Part shown: positions 26,813-35,639 of the stretch, in pieces
How the letters are laid out: each line of letters starts with the position of its first letter
Position numbering within the stretch: the stretch's first letter is position 1
Assembly: GCA_944368925.1 (NCBI GenBank)
Contig: CALVXG010000008.1
Span: 1-64,000 of the forward strand
Direction: 5' to 3'
DNA length: 64,000 nt
DNA from: an uncultured Clostridia bacterium
Lineage (GTDB): Bacteria > Bacillota > Clostridia > Christensenellales > Borkfalkiaceae
The notes under the pieces: generated by a model
What the model was told of the DNA's origin: nothing
Database searches by the model: none
Seen by the model: only the letters and a program-made list of their open reading frames with translations
Program-made: the position numbers and the translations under genes

Positions 26813-27155
26813 CTTCTCCGAATATCTCTTTTGCGATCGAAACGATCTGTTCCAACCGAAGCCCTGCCTGTTTCATGGCCGCTATCTGCCTTTTTGCTTC
26901 CTCAACGGCGTGGCTTTCATCGTGCGTATAATGCACGAAAACGCCCTTTTTCGGAATCGTCCGCACAAGCCCGCGCCGCTCCAGTTCGGCAAACGCCCGC
27001 TCCACCGTGTTCGGGTTGATCCCGAGTTCCAGCGCAAGCGCGCGGCAGGAGGGCAGTTTTTCTCCTTCCTGCAGCGCTCCGTAACGGATCAGCTTTTCGT
27101 ATTCTTCCGCGATCTCCTCGCTGATGCTTTTCTTTCCCCGAAGGCGTATTTCCAT
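26796..27155 (-). CDS. GntR-family regulator (YtrA type)
   Basis: A 119-residue repressor. The N-terminal 70 residues are the GntR winged helix (KSISEEIAEEYEKLIRYGAL, LPSCRALALELGINPNTVER and AFAELERRGLVRT), followed by a short two-helix dimer tail, the YtrA pattern. Such regulators repress the ABC exporter operon they head. Its promoter (27243-27215) is consensus-like, and two copies of CTGTATTA ten bases apart (27189-27196 and 27199-27206) lie in the 5' leader, a candidate operator. Confidence 0.88.
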   Translation of the reverse strand: MEIRLRGKKSISEEIAEEYEKLIRYGALQEGEKLPSCRALALELGINPNTVERAFAELERRGLVRTIPKKGVFVHYTHDESHAVEEAKRQIAAMKQAGLRLEQIVSIAKEIFGEGEKND

Positions 27156-27214
27156 CTTCCCTTTATGCTCCGTAATTTTGTGTATCGACTGTATTATCTG
27201 TATTAACTGTACTC

Positions 27215-27243
27215 ATTGTAACAGACAAAGCGCGGCTTGTCAA
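27215..27243 (-). promoter_or_regulatory. Promoter of the GntR-ABC operon
   Basis: On the minus strand TTGACA (27243-27238), 17 bases, TACAAT (27220-27215). The direct repeat CTGTATTA at 27189-27206 lies just inside the transcript and may be the repressor site. Confidence 0.8.
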
Positions 27244-27688
27244 TAGGGGAATTGAAAAAAGCGCGCCGCTCAGGTTGGTAAGTTTAAAAAGCGGAAAGCT
27301 TTTGAAAGAAAAACGGGTATACGTATTTAAAATTTTGTGAAAAACGGCGCCGCGGCAGACAATCATTCGGTGCGAAAAATTTTTTCGCGGGAACGGCAAA
27401 TCGGACAAAAAACGGAAAAGAAGAAGCGAAGAGGAGCGGAAGAAGGCGGGAAAAGACGAACGGAAACGGCGGAAGAAAGAAAAAGGACGAGCGGAGAGAG
27501 TAAAAAACGAACGTAGGGAACGAAAAAGCAGGGAAAGGGTGCGCAGAGAGGAGCAGGAAAAGCAGAGAGGAACGGAAAAAAGGAAAAAATCTTTATTGTC
27601 TTTTCGCTCCGTATGCCCGCTCTTTTTTGTCCATGGTTTTGCTCTTTTCTTTTGTCCTAGTAAGTGACAGGAAAATCGGACAAAAAAT
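27244..27688. other. Gene-free gap with a long purine-rich tract
   Basis: Between the promoter of the GntR operon and the radA terminators I see no credible gene. From about 27388 to 27593 the plus strand is nearly all A and G. The open frames here encode only low-complexity Lys/Arg/Glu or Ser/Phe/Arg runs and no recognisable protein. Confidence 0.5.
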
Positions 27689-27762
27689 GTTCCCGCCCGC
27701 AAAATATTGCGGGCGGGAACGGGAAAAATGCGGCGGCCCGCAAATTTTGCGGGCCGCCGCAT
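27689..27762 (-). terminator. Twin terminator hairpins after radA
   Basis: 27689-27702 pairs with 27707-27720 (14 pairs). 27728-27744 pairs with 27746-27762 (17 pairs). Both carry the CCGCAA(A)/TTTGCGG core. They lie 13 and 55 bases beyond the radA stop. Confidence 0.7.
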
Positions 27763-27774
27763 GTACGAATGGTT

Positions 27775-29169
27775 TTATTTATCGGCAGAAGGTTTCTGCG
27801 GTTCGGGGAACAGCTTTTTGAGGAGCTGGTTGACGTACTGTACGGGGACGAGTTGGATCTTGTCCTCGAATTTTTTTACGCTTTTAAAGTTTTTGGAAGG
27901 GAAGAGGACGCGTTTGAAGCCCATTTTGATACATTCGTTGACGCGTTTTTCCGCAAACGTGACGCCGCGCACTTCGCCCGTGAGGCCCACTTCGCCGAAG
28001 ACGGCGGTGTACTTGTCGATGGGTTCGTTGCGGTAGCCGCTGGCGAGCGCGGCGCAGATGGCGAGGTCGACGGCGGGCTCGTTGAGGCGGATGCCGCCCA
28101 TCGCGTTCAGGTACACGTCCTGGTTGAAGAAGGGGAGACCGCACCGTTTTTCCAGCACGGCGATGAGCAGAACGAGTTTGTTGTACTCGATGCCGAGCGG
28201 CATGCGGCGGGGCAGGCCGTAAGCGGTCTTGGCGATGAGGGTCTGGATTTCGACCATCATGCAGCGGTTGCCCGTTTCGGACGGGGTCACGCAGCTGCCT
28301 GCGGCTTCGCCGCGGCTTTCGGAGAGAAAGATGCCCGAATAGTCGGAAACGCCGTAAATACCTTCGCCCGTCATTTCAAATACTCCCACTTCCTGTACGG
28401 AACCGAAGCGGTTTTTATAAGCGCGCAGGATCTTGAAATTCTCTTCGCGTTCGCCTTCGAAATACAGAACTGTGTCCATGATATGCTCGAGAACTTTCGG
28501 GCCTGCCAGCGCGCCTTCTTTGGTAACGTGACCGACAATGAAAAAAGTAATATTGCGGCTCTTTGCGATCCGTTGCAGTTTGCCTGCACATTCGCGCACC
28601 TGTCCCACCGAACCTGCGGCGGAGGACATTTCGCTCGTATATACCGCCTGAATGGAGTCGATGACCACAAATTTTTCGTCCGTGATCGACTCTTCGATGT
28701 CTTCCAGGCACGTTTCGTTGAGAAGCAACAGATTGGAAGAATCCAGTTTCAGCCTCGAGCAGCGCATTTTGACCTGCGAACAGCTTTCCTCGGCGGAGAC
28801 GTATAAAACCTTCTGCGTTTCGGAAAGGTAGGCGGAAACTTCGGTAAGCAGCGTGCTTTTTCCGATTCCCGGATCGCCGCCGATCAGGACGAGCGAACCG
28901 GGTACGATCCCTCCGCCCAGGACGTTGTCCAGTTCTGCAATGCCCGAAGAGATACGTTCATATTTTTCTTCCTGTACGAGCGACAGGGGAACGGGTTTAT
29001 TGAAAGTTGCCGAACGTTCACGCTTTGCGGTTTTGGGAGCGGGTGAGGCGGTTTCGGAAATTTCCTCGACGAGCGTTCCGAATTTTCCGCACGAAGGGCA
29101 TCTGCCCAGCCATTGCGGACTCATTGCTCCGCATTCGGAACATACATATACAGATTTCGATTTAGCCAA
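27775..29169 (-). CDS. radA: DNA repair protein RadA
   Basis: A RecA-like helicase that helps branch migration in recombination. Its 464 residues begin with a zinc finger (CSECGAMSPQWLGRCPSCG), then the ATPase core with Walker A GGDPGIGKST and Walker B KFVVIDSIQAV, the RadA-specific KNRFGS motif, and a C-terminal Lon-protease-like domain (GGIRLNEPAVDLAICAALAS). This is the full normal length. It is the last gene of a minus-strand run with a GNAT gene, ispDF and rqcP. Confidence 0.96.
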   Translation of the reverse strand: MAKSKSVYVCSECGAMSPQWLGRCPSCGKFGTLVEEISETASPAPKTAKRERSATFNKPVPLSLVQEEKYERISSGIAELDNVLGGGIVPGSLVLIGGDPGIGKSTLLTEVSAYLSETQKVLYVSAEESCSQVKMRCSRLKLDSSNLLLLNETCLEDIEESITDEKFVVIDSIQAVYTSEMSSAAGSVGQVRECAGKLQRIAKSRNITFFIVGHVTKEGALAGPKVLEHIMDTVLYFEGEREENFKILRAYKNRFGSVQEVGVFEMTGEGIYGVSDYSGIFLSESRGEAAGSCVTPSETGNRCMMVEIQTLIAKTAYGLPRRMPLGIEYNKLVLLIAVLEKRCGLPFFNQDVYLNAMGGIRLNEPAVDLAICAALASGYRNEPIDKYTAVFGEVGLTGEVRGVTFAEKRVNECIKMGFKRVLFPSKNFKSVKKFEDKIQLVPVQYVNQLLKKLFPEPQKPSADK

Positions 29170-29197
29170 AGTCAGTTCTCCTTTGCAGAAAATCTGG

Positions 29198-29740
29198 TCA
29201 TGAATTCAGATTGTTCAAGCCATTGTTTAGTAGTTTTATATATCGAATTGATTGAGGCTGATTAGAAAATTTCTCCGTTTTCATTTTTCCGTCGACATAA
29301 AAACCATTCTTTTGGTAAAAATTTCTTGCACGAGTATTGTCTTTGAACACCCAAAGATATATTCCGCGATATATCGGCGTAATTTCTGAAAGTGCTTTTG
29401 ACATCAAAAGTTGTCCTAATCCTTTCCCCCAATACGGTTGCAATGTGTAGAGGGAAACGATTTCAGCAAACCCATTTGAATCTGTGTCTCGGGCTGGGCG
29501 GTAAAATATCATACCGCAGGGGGTTTCTCTGTCGTGAGCAATCAAAAAACGATTTAGGGAGTCTTCTAACATAATAGAGAAGGCAGCCGTGTATTTTTCT
29601 CTGTTTGCAGTGGCGTTCAGTTCAGCCATAGGAAGTAAATTTATATAAGCCTGTTTCCAGGATTCCGTTAAAATTTCTGCCAATGCGGAGGTATCGTGTT
29701 TGTTTGCCGGTCGGATTGAATAAGATACTTTCATAATCAT
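29198..29740 (-). CDS. GNAT-family N-acetyltransferase
   Basis: A 180-residue acetyltransferase. The acetyl-CoA loop is QPYWGKGLGQLLM (the Q-x-x-G-x-G/A motif), and the C-terminal LWVFKDNTRARNFYQKNGF is the standard RimI-like ending. The substrate cannot be told. I chose ATG 29740 (a second ATG lies at 29734); neither has a good ribosome site, and a longer frame to 29770 overlaps ispDF. The gene is visibly richer in A and T than radA and ispDF on either side, with many TTT, AAA and ATA codons, so it may have been acquired. Confidence 0.8.
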   Translation of the reverse strand: MIMKVSYSIRPANKHDTSALAEILTESWKQAYINLLPMAELNATANREKYTAAFSIMLEDSLNRFLIAHDRETPCGMIFYRPARDTDSNGFAEIVSLYTLQPYWGKGLGQLLMSKALSEITPIYRGIYLWVFKDNTRARNFYQKNGFYVDGKMKTEKFSNQPQSIRYIKLLNNGLNNLNS

Positions 29741-29747
29741 ACTTTTT

Positions 29748-30881
29748 TTATTTCGAACGCAGCAACACATTTGCCGTTACGGTAATGCCTTCGCCGCGGC
29801 CGAGATATCCCAGTCCCTCGTTTGTCCCCGCCGAAATTCCGATGTTTCGTTCCGAAATTTGCAGTACGTGTGCCAGATTTTGTTTCATTTGCGCAATATG
29901 CGGCGCAAGTTTCGGCTTTTGCGTCACGATCGCCGCGGAGATATTTCCCACGTCAAAGCCTTCTTTATTGATAAGTTCTTTTACCTTTGCAAGCAGAACA
30001 AGACTGTCCGCATCCTTGTATTGCGGATCGGTGTCGGGGAAATAATGCCCGATGTCAAAAAGCCCCGCGGCGGAAAGAAGTGCGTCCATGACCGCGTGGA
30101 CGAGTACGTCGCCGTCGCTGTGCGCAATAAGTCCGCGTTCCGAAGGGATCTTCACGCCGCCGAGCGTGACGAAATTGCCCGTATCCGCAAAGGCGTGGGT
30201 GTCGATGCCGATGCCCGTGCGAAATTGTGCCATGCAGAAGTCCTCCCGAAAGGTCAGTTTGATGTTGGTTCTCTCACCCGTAAACAGCCGCGGCGGAGCG
30301 ACGTATTTGGCAAATACGCCCGCATCGTCGGTAAAGACGTCCTGCGGCGTGATTTTTCGGTATGCCGCAAGCAGTTGCGGAAAGGAAAACCCTTGCGGTG
30401 TCTGTACAAGGAAAGTACTTTCCCTGTCGAGCTTCCCGCAGACCATGCCGTTTGATGCGGACACCAACGTATCGGTGCAGGGCAGGGCGCAGACCGCACT
30501 CCCGAAGGAGCGCAGCGTCTCGATGCAGTCACGGATGATCTTCGCAGAAACGAACGGCCGCGCCGCGTCGTGAATGAGTACGTAGTCGGGGGGCGTCGGG
30601 TCCGCCGCCAGAAGTTCCAGCGCGTTTTTCACCGACTCCGTGCGCGTATCGCCGCCGCGCACCAGCCGCATATTCGGAAAATCGGAAAGAAGCGCGGAAA
30701 TTTCCGCGCGGTCGCATTCGCGTATGCACACGCAGACATCCGAAATCTGTTCTTCCGCCAAAAATGCGGATACCGTGCGCCGCAAAACGGGGACTCCGTC
30801 GCAGTTTTGCAGAATCTTGTTTTTTTCAAAACCCGTGCGGCGGCCCGAACCCGCCGCAGGGATCACGGCGCAGATCTTCAT
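29748..30881 (-). CDS. ispDF: Bifunctional IspD-IspF (MEP isoprenoid pathway)
   Basis: A 377-residue fusion of two non-consecutive steps of the methylerythritol phosphate pathway. Residues 1-220 are the cytidylyltransferase (VIPAAGSGRRTGFEKNKILQ, LIHDAARPFVS, VQTPQGFSFPQLLAAYRK). Residues 225-377 are the 2C-methyl-D-erythritol 2,4-cyclodiphosphate synthase (GIGIDTHAFADTG, GLIAHSDGDVLVHAVMDAL, FPDTDPQYKDADS). Both active-site sets look intact. It starts with an ATGA overlap on rqcP. Such fusions occur in several bacterial lineages, including some clostridia. Confidence 0.95.
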   Translation of the reverse strand: MKICAVIPAAGSGRRTGFEKNKILQNCDGVPVLRRTVSAFLAEEQISDVCVCIRECDRAEISALLSDFPNMRLVRGGDTRTESVKNALELLAADPTPPDYVLIHDAARPFVSAKIIRDCIETLRSFGSAVCALPCTDTLVSASNGMVCGKLDRESTFLVQTPQGFSFPQLLAAYRKITPQDVFTDDAGVFAKYVAPPRLFTGERTNIKLTFREDFCMAQFRTGIGIDTHAFADTGNFVTLGGVKIPSERGLIAHSDGDVLVHAVMDALLSAAGLFDIGHYFPDTDPQYKDADSLVLLAKVKELINKEGFDVGNISAAIVTQKPKLAPHIAQMKQNLAHVLQISERNIGISAGTNEGLGYLGRGEGITVTANVLLRSK

Positions 30882-31135
30882 GCCTTTTCGCCTTCCGAAA
30901 TGATTTCGTAAAGCGTCGCAGCCTCTTCCTTTTTGACCGTTTCCTTGAGTGCAAGAACGCGGAATTTCAGAGATCCCGCGGCAAATTTCAGTTCGACTTC
31001 GTCGCCGATTTTTAAATTGTAGGCGGGTTTGACGTCCTTTCCGTTGACGCTCACTTTACCCGCTTTGCACGCATCGCCCGCCACCGTGCGGCGCTTTAAA
31101 ATGCGCGAAACTTTCAAAAATTTGTCGATTCTCAT
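30878..31135 (-). CDS. rqcP: S4-domain ribosome quality control protein RqcP
   Basis: An 85-residue S4 RNA-binding protein closely matching Bacillus YabO (RqcP), which binds stalled 50S subunits with RqcH and helps alanine tailing. The S4 fold begins at residue 1 (MRIDKFLKVSRILKRRTVA), with GKVSVNGKDVKPAYNLKIGD in the middle and the RqcP-typical ending LKETVKKEEAATLYEII. The Hsp15 family is the alternative but carries a longer C-terminal extension. It heads the minus-strand run to radA and is divergent from rpoB. Confidence 0.88.
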   Translation of the reverse strand: MRIDKFLKVSRILKRRTVAGDACKAGKVSVNGKDVKPAYNLKIGDEVELKFAAGSLKFRVLALKETVKKEEAATLYEIISEGEKA

Positions 31136-31273
31136 GTCCTTCTCCCTGTCAAAACGGTGCGCCCGACCAAAAGCCCGTCCACGCGGGCGGGGTCGGAATT
31201 TCGTAAGTTTTGCCGAAATTGCGCGATTTTGGTCAATCGCTCAAAAAAATCGGAAAAATACGTAAAAAACCGT

Positions 31274-31302
31274 TTGACAAAATTTTGCATTTTTTATATA
31301 AT
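31274..31302 (+). promoter_or_regulatory. Promoter of rpoBC
   Basis: TTGACA (31274-31279), 17 bases, TATAAT (31297-31302). It leaves an untranslated leader of about 280 bases before rpoB. A second TATAAT-like block at 31403-31408 has no clear -35. I see no L10-type or other known structure in the leader. Confidence 0.8.
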
Positions 31303-31589
31303 ATTAAACTGTATCATTATGGAGTATAATGTGCTTTTTACCCTTTTTCGGGGTAGAGAGGAAGCAAAAACGGAGCGATCCCGCGCCAAAACTTTCCCTG
31401 TTTTATAATAATGTTATAGGGAACGGGATTGCGAGGATGTTTTTTGTCTGCTCAAAGCATTATACCGCAAAATTCCACAGTTGTAAAGAGGCGGAGGATA
31501 AATGAGCGAAAAAATTTTTTTCGCGTCTGCCGGATAGCCGCGGTGTTTTCGCGTACCATGGAACGAAAATTTTTAGGAGCGTGTGTTTG

Positions 31590-34500
31590 ATGAATTTACC
31601 CATTCAAAAGTACGGCAAGACGGAGAGAAGGAAGTTCGGTAAGATCAATGAGGTGATCGACATTCCCGATCTCGTCGAGATTCAGAAAGAATCGTACAGA
31701 ACGTTCATCGAAGAAGGCATTGGCGAAGTTTTTGAAGATTTTTCGCCCATTACCGACCATGCCGATCACTTCGAACTGTATTTTCTCGACCATGAATTCG
31801 GCAACAAGCCCAAATACGATGAGAAAGAATGCCGCAACCGCGATGCTACGTACGCATTGCCTTTGCGCGTGAAAGTACGCCTTGTCAACAAGGTCAAGGA
31901 AGAGGTGATCGACCAGGACGTATTCATGGGGGATTTCCCTTTGATGACGGACAACGGCTCGTTCATCATCAACGGTGCGGAGCGCGTTATCGTATCGCAG
32001 CTCGTCCGTTCGCCCGGTGCATATAACGAATCGGAAAAGGACAAGTCCGGCCGTGAAATGTTCAAGACGACCGTGATCCCGAACCGCGGTGCGTGGCTGG
32101 AATTCGAGCAGGATTCGCAGGGGGTCATGTGGGTGCACGTCGACCGTAAGCGCAAGATCTGCGCCACGGTGCTTTTGCGTGCGCTCGGATTCGGGTCGGA
32201 TATGGCGATCCGTGAAATTTTCGGCGACGACGAGCGCATGATCAATGCGACCATCGAAAAGGACACCGCCAAGAGCGAGCAGGACGGCCTGATCGAACTG
32301 TACCGCCGTCTGCGTCCCGGCGAAGTGCCGACGGACGATTCCGTGCGTCAGCACCTGCACAACCTCTTTTTCGATCCGCGCCGCTACGACGTCGTCAAGG
32401 TAGGGCGCTACAAATTCAATAAAAAACTCAACGTCGCGTACAGGCTTCCCGGCTGCATTTCGGCGCAGGATATTTTCAATCCCGAAACGGGCGAGATCAT
32501 CGTTTCCAAAGAGGAAAAGATTTCCGAGGCAAAAGCGCGCGAGATTCAGAACGCGGGCGTGAACGTGGTGGAAGTATTTGTATCCGACGAAAAGGCGGGG
32601 CGCATCAAACACCGCATCATCGGTAACAATACGGTAGATTTTTCCGCCGTATCCGATAAGAACCCGAAGTCCTTCGGGCTTCTTCCCACCATTTACTATC
32701 CGAACTTCGTGTTCTCGAAAGAGATCGCGGCGGCGTGCGACAATGCCGATATTGAAACGGTTGCCGAACATTATCTGGACCGCATCAACGCGGTGTATTT
32801 CACGGTGGAAACGAAAAAGACGGACGACGAGAAAGCGGAAGAGCGCAAGAACCGTGAAAAACGGCATGAAAACCGCATCAAATTTGTTGCGGCGTGCAAA
32901 CTTTTCCATGAGATTCTCAACCGCGACGAAGTGAGCATTTCAGCCGATGAAAAGAAGATCATCCGTCCGCTCGTGGAAAAACTTAATCACAGACATATTA
33001 CGGTAGACGATGTTATCGCCGCAGTTTCGACCAACCTCGACCTGCGTTACGGCATCGGAACGATCGACAACATCGACCATCTGGGCAACCGCCGCGTGCG
33101 CAGCGTAGGCGAGCTGTTGCAGAACCAGCTGCGCGTGGGTATCGCGCGTCTGGAGCGCCTGATCAAAGAGCGCATGGGCACGCAGGATCCGAACGAAGTG
33201 ACCCCTTCGGGACTGATCAACGTGCGTCCCGTATCGGCGGTGATCCGCGAATTTTTCGGATCTTCCCAGCTGTCGCAGTTCATGGATCAGACGAACCCGA
33301 TCGCAGAGCTGACGCACAAACGTAAACTTTCCGCGCTCGGCCCGGGCGGCCTGAACCGCGACCGCGCGACGTTCGACGTCCGCGACGTGCACCACAGCCA
33401 TTACGGCCGTATGTGCCCGATCGAGACGCCGGAAGGTCAGAACATCGGTCTGATCTCCTCGCTGGCGACCTTTGCGAAAGTAAACGAATACGGCTTTATC
33501 ATGAGCCCGTACCGCAGAGTGCATAAAGAGGGGCACGACGAACACGGCCGTCCCACGATTATCCGCGTTACGGACGAAGTAGATTATCTGACCGCAGACG
33601 AAGAAGACAAATACGTCGTGGCGCAGGCGAACGAACCGCTCAATCCGGACGGCTCGTTCGTGAACGACCGCGTGTCCTGCCGCCGTCAGGCGGAGATCAC
33701 GCAGCTGCCGCGCGACATGATCGACTATATGGACGTCTCGCCGAAACAGCTGGTTTCGGTCGCGACGGCGCTCATTCCGTTCCTGGAAAACGACGATACG
33801 AACCGCGCGCTGATGGGTTCGAACATGCAGCGGCAGGCGGTGCCTCTGCTCAAGACGGAAAGCCCGATCGTGGCGACGGGTATCGAAGCGGCGATCGCGC
33901 GCGACTCGGGCGTCATGGTCAAGGCGAAAGAAGCGGGCGTGGCGATCGGCGTCGCATCCGATCTGATCCGTATCCGCCGCGACGACGGGATCGTGGACGA
34001 ATACAGGCTGAAAAAGTTCGAGCGTTCCAACCAGGGAACCTGTCTGAACCAGCGCCCGATCATCAACACGGGCGACCGCGTGGAAAAGGGCGAGATCATT
34101 GCGGACGGGCCTTCCACGAACAACGGTGAGCTTGCGCTCGGCAAGAACATTCTCATCGGCTTCATGGAATGGGAAGGTTACAACTACGAAGACGCTATCC
34201 TGATCTCCGAAAGACTTGTGCGTGAAGACGTGTTTACGTCCGTGCACATCGAAGAGCATGAAACGGAAGCGCGCGACACGAAACTCGGCGAAGAGGAGAT
34301 TACGCGCGATATTCCGAACGTCGGCGACGACGCATTGAAAGATCTGGACGAAGACGGTATTATCCGCGTGGGTGCGGAAGTGGCAAGCGGCGATATTCTC
34401 GTCGGCAAAGTGACGCCGAAGGGCGAAGCGGAGCTGACGCCCGAAGAGCGTTTGCTTCGCGCCATTTTCGGCGAAAAGGCGCGGGAAGTGCGCGATACCT

Positions 34501-35621
34501 CCCTGCGCGTGCCGCACGGCGAGGGCGGTATCGTCGTAGACGTGAAGATCTTCACGAGAGAAAACAAAGACGAACTTTCCCCGGGCGTAAACAAACTGGT
34601 CCGCGTGTATATCGCGCAGAAACGTAAGATTTCTGTCGGCGACAAGATGGCGGGACGTCACGGGAACAAGGGTGTTATTTCGCGTATTCTGCCGGAGAGC
34701 GACATGCCGTTCATGGCGGACGGCACGCCGATGCAGATCGTTCTGAACCCTCTGGGCGTTCCTTCCCGAATGAACATCGGACAGGTCTTGGAAGTACACT
34801 TGGGACACGTTTGCAAACAGCTCGGCTGGAAGATCGCAACGCCTGTATTCGACGGTGCGACCGAGCAGGATATCCGCAAACTGTTTGCGGAAAACAACAT
34901 TGTCAATCCGAACGGAAAGGTGGACGGCAAGATCCAGCTTTACGACGGACGTACGGGCGAACCGTTCGAAAACCGCACCACGGTCGGACAGATGTACATG
35001 ATCAAGCTGATCCACCTGGTCGATGATAAGATCCATGCACGTTCCATCGGGCCTTACTCGCTCGTAACGCAGCAGCCGCTCGGCGGTAAAGCGCAGTTCG
35101 GCGGACAGCGTTTCGGTGAAATGGAAGTCTGGGCGCTCGAAGCATACGGCGCGGCTCACATTCTGCAGGAAATTCTGACGGTTAAGTCGGACGATATCAA
35201 CGGGCGTGTCAAGACGTATGAAAGCATTGTCAAAGGCAACAACATTTCCGAACCGGGCATTCCGGAAGCGTTCAAAGTGTTGCTCAAAGAATTGCAGTCG
35301 CTGGCTCTGGACGTCAAAGTTCTCAACGAGAGCAAGGACGAATTGCAGCTGAAAGACCTTTCCGATGCGGAACTGGATGCAGACGAGCATGAAGATCGTC
35401 ACAGCGAAGAACCGGAAGAACTCGACTTCAACTTCGACGACGAAGATACGGACGAAGACGAAGGCGATGTGGACGTCGATTCGATTTTCGAAGAGGACGA
35501 GGAAGATCCCGTGGACGAAGATTTTGCGTCTGCGGAACTGTTCGACGACGATCTGGACGACCTGGATGATTTGGATGATCTGGACGATCTCGACGACGAT
35601 GACAAAGACGACGAAGAATAA
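31590..35621 (+). CDS. rpoB: RNA polymerase beta subunit
   Basis: Core RNA polymerase subunit. The rifampicin region is intact and of the sensitive type ([20 protein letters not shown] and LSALGPGGL). Further landmarks are [46 protein letters not shown] and [20 protein letters not shown]. The protein is 1343 residues, about 100-150 longer than usual for the phylum; the excess includes a highly acidic tail of about 80 residues after the normal DELQLKDLS ending, with repeated LDD units. I chose ATG 31590 with AGGAG ten bases upstream; GTG 31581 is too close to it. rpoC follows 18 bases on. Confidence 0.97.
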   Translation: MNLPIQKYGKTERRKFGKINEVIDIPDLVEIQKESYRTFIEEGIGEVFEDFSPITDHADHFELYFLDHEFGNKPKYDEKECRNRDATYALPLRVKVRLVNKVKEEVIDQDVFMGDFPLMTDNGSFIINGAERVIVSQLVRSPGAYNESEKDKSGREMFKTTVIPNRGAWLEFEQDSQGVMWVHVDRKRKICATVLLRALGFGSDMAIREIFGDDERMINATIEKDTAKSEQDGLIELYRRLRPGEVPTDDSVRQHLHNLFFDPRRYDVVKVGRYKFNKKLNVAYRLPGCISAQDIFNPETGEIIVSKEEKISEAKAREIQNAGVNVVEVFVSDEKAGRIKHRIIGNNTVDFSAVSDKNPKSFGLLPTIYYPNFVFSKEIAAACDNADIETVAEHYLDRINAVYFTVETKKTDDEKAEERKNREKRHENRIKFVAACKLFHEILNRDEVSISADEKKIIRPLVEKLNHRHITVDDVIAAVSTNLDLRYGIGTIDNIDHLGNRRVRSVGELLQNQLRVGIARLERLIKERMGTQDPNEVTPSGLINVRPVSAVIREFFGSSQLSQFMDQTNPIAELTHKRKLSALGPGGLNRDRATFDVRDVHHSHYGRMCPIETPEGQNIGLISSLATFAKVNEYGFIMSPYRRVHKEGHDEHGRPTIIRVTDEVDYLTADEEDKYVVAQANEPLNPDGSFVNDRVSCRRQAEITQLPRDMIDYMDVSPKQLVSVATALIPFLENDDTNRALMGSNMQRQAVPLLKTESPIVATGIEAAIARDSGVMVKAKEAGVAIGVASDLIRIRRDDGIVDEYRLKKFERSNQGTCLNQRPIINTGDRVEKGEIIADGPSTNNGELALGKNILIGFMEWEGYNYEDAILISERLVREDVFTSVHIEEHETEARDTKLGEEEITRDIPNVGDDALKDLDEDGIIRVGAEVASGDILVGKVTPKGEAELTPEERLLRAIFGEKAREVRDTSLRVPHGEGGIVVDVKIFTRENKDELSPGVNKLVRVYIAQKRKISVGDKMAGRHGNKGVISRILPESDMPFMADGTPMQIVLNPLGVPSRMNIGQVLEVHLGHVCKQLGWKIATPVFDGATEQDIRKLFAENNIVNPNGKVDGKIQLYDGRTGEPFENRTTVGQMYMIKLIHLVDDKIHARSIGPYSLVTQQPLGGKAQFGGQRFGEMEVWALEAYGAAHILQEILTVKSDDINGRVKTYESIVKGNNISEPGIPEAFKVLLKELQSLALDVKVLNESKDELQLKDLSDAELDADEHEDRHSEEPEELDFNFDDEDTDEDEGDVDVDSIFEEDEEDPVDEDFASAELFDDDLDDLDDLDDLDDLDDDDKDDEE

Positions 35622-35639
35622 GAAACGGGAGGATAAGAT

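Noticed and set aside
27163-27762. Minus-strand frame of 199 codons between GntR and radA
   Set aside because: It runs through the GntR promoter, the purine-rich tract and the radA terminators, and encodes only Ser/Phe/Arg-rich low-complexity sequence.
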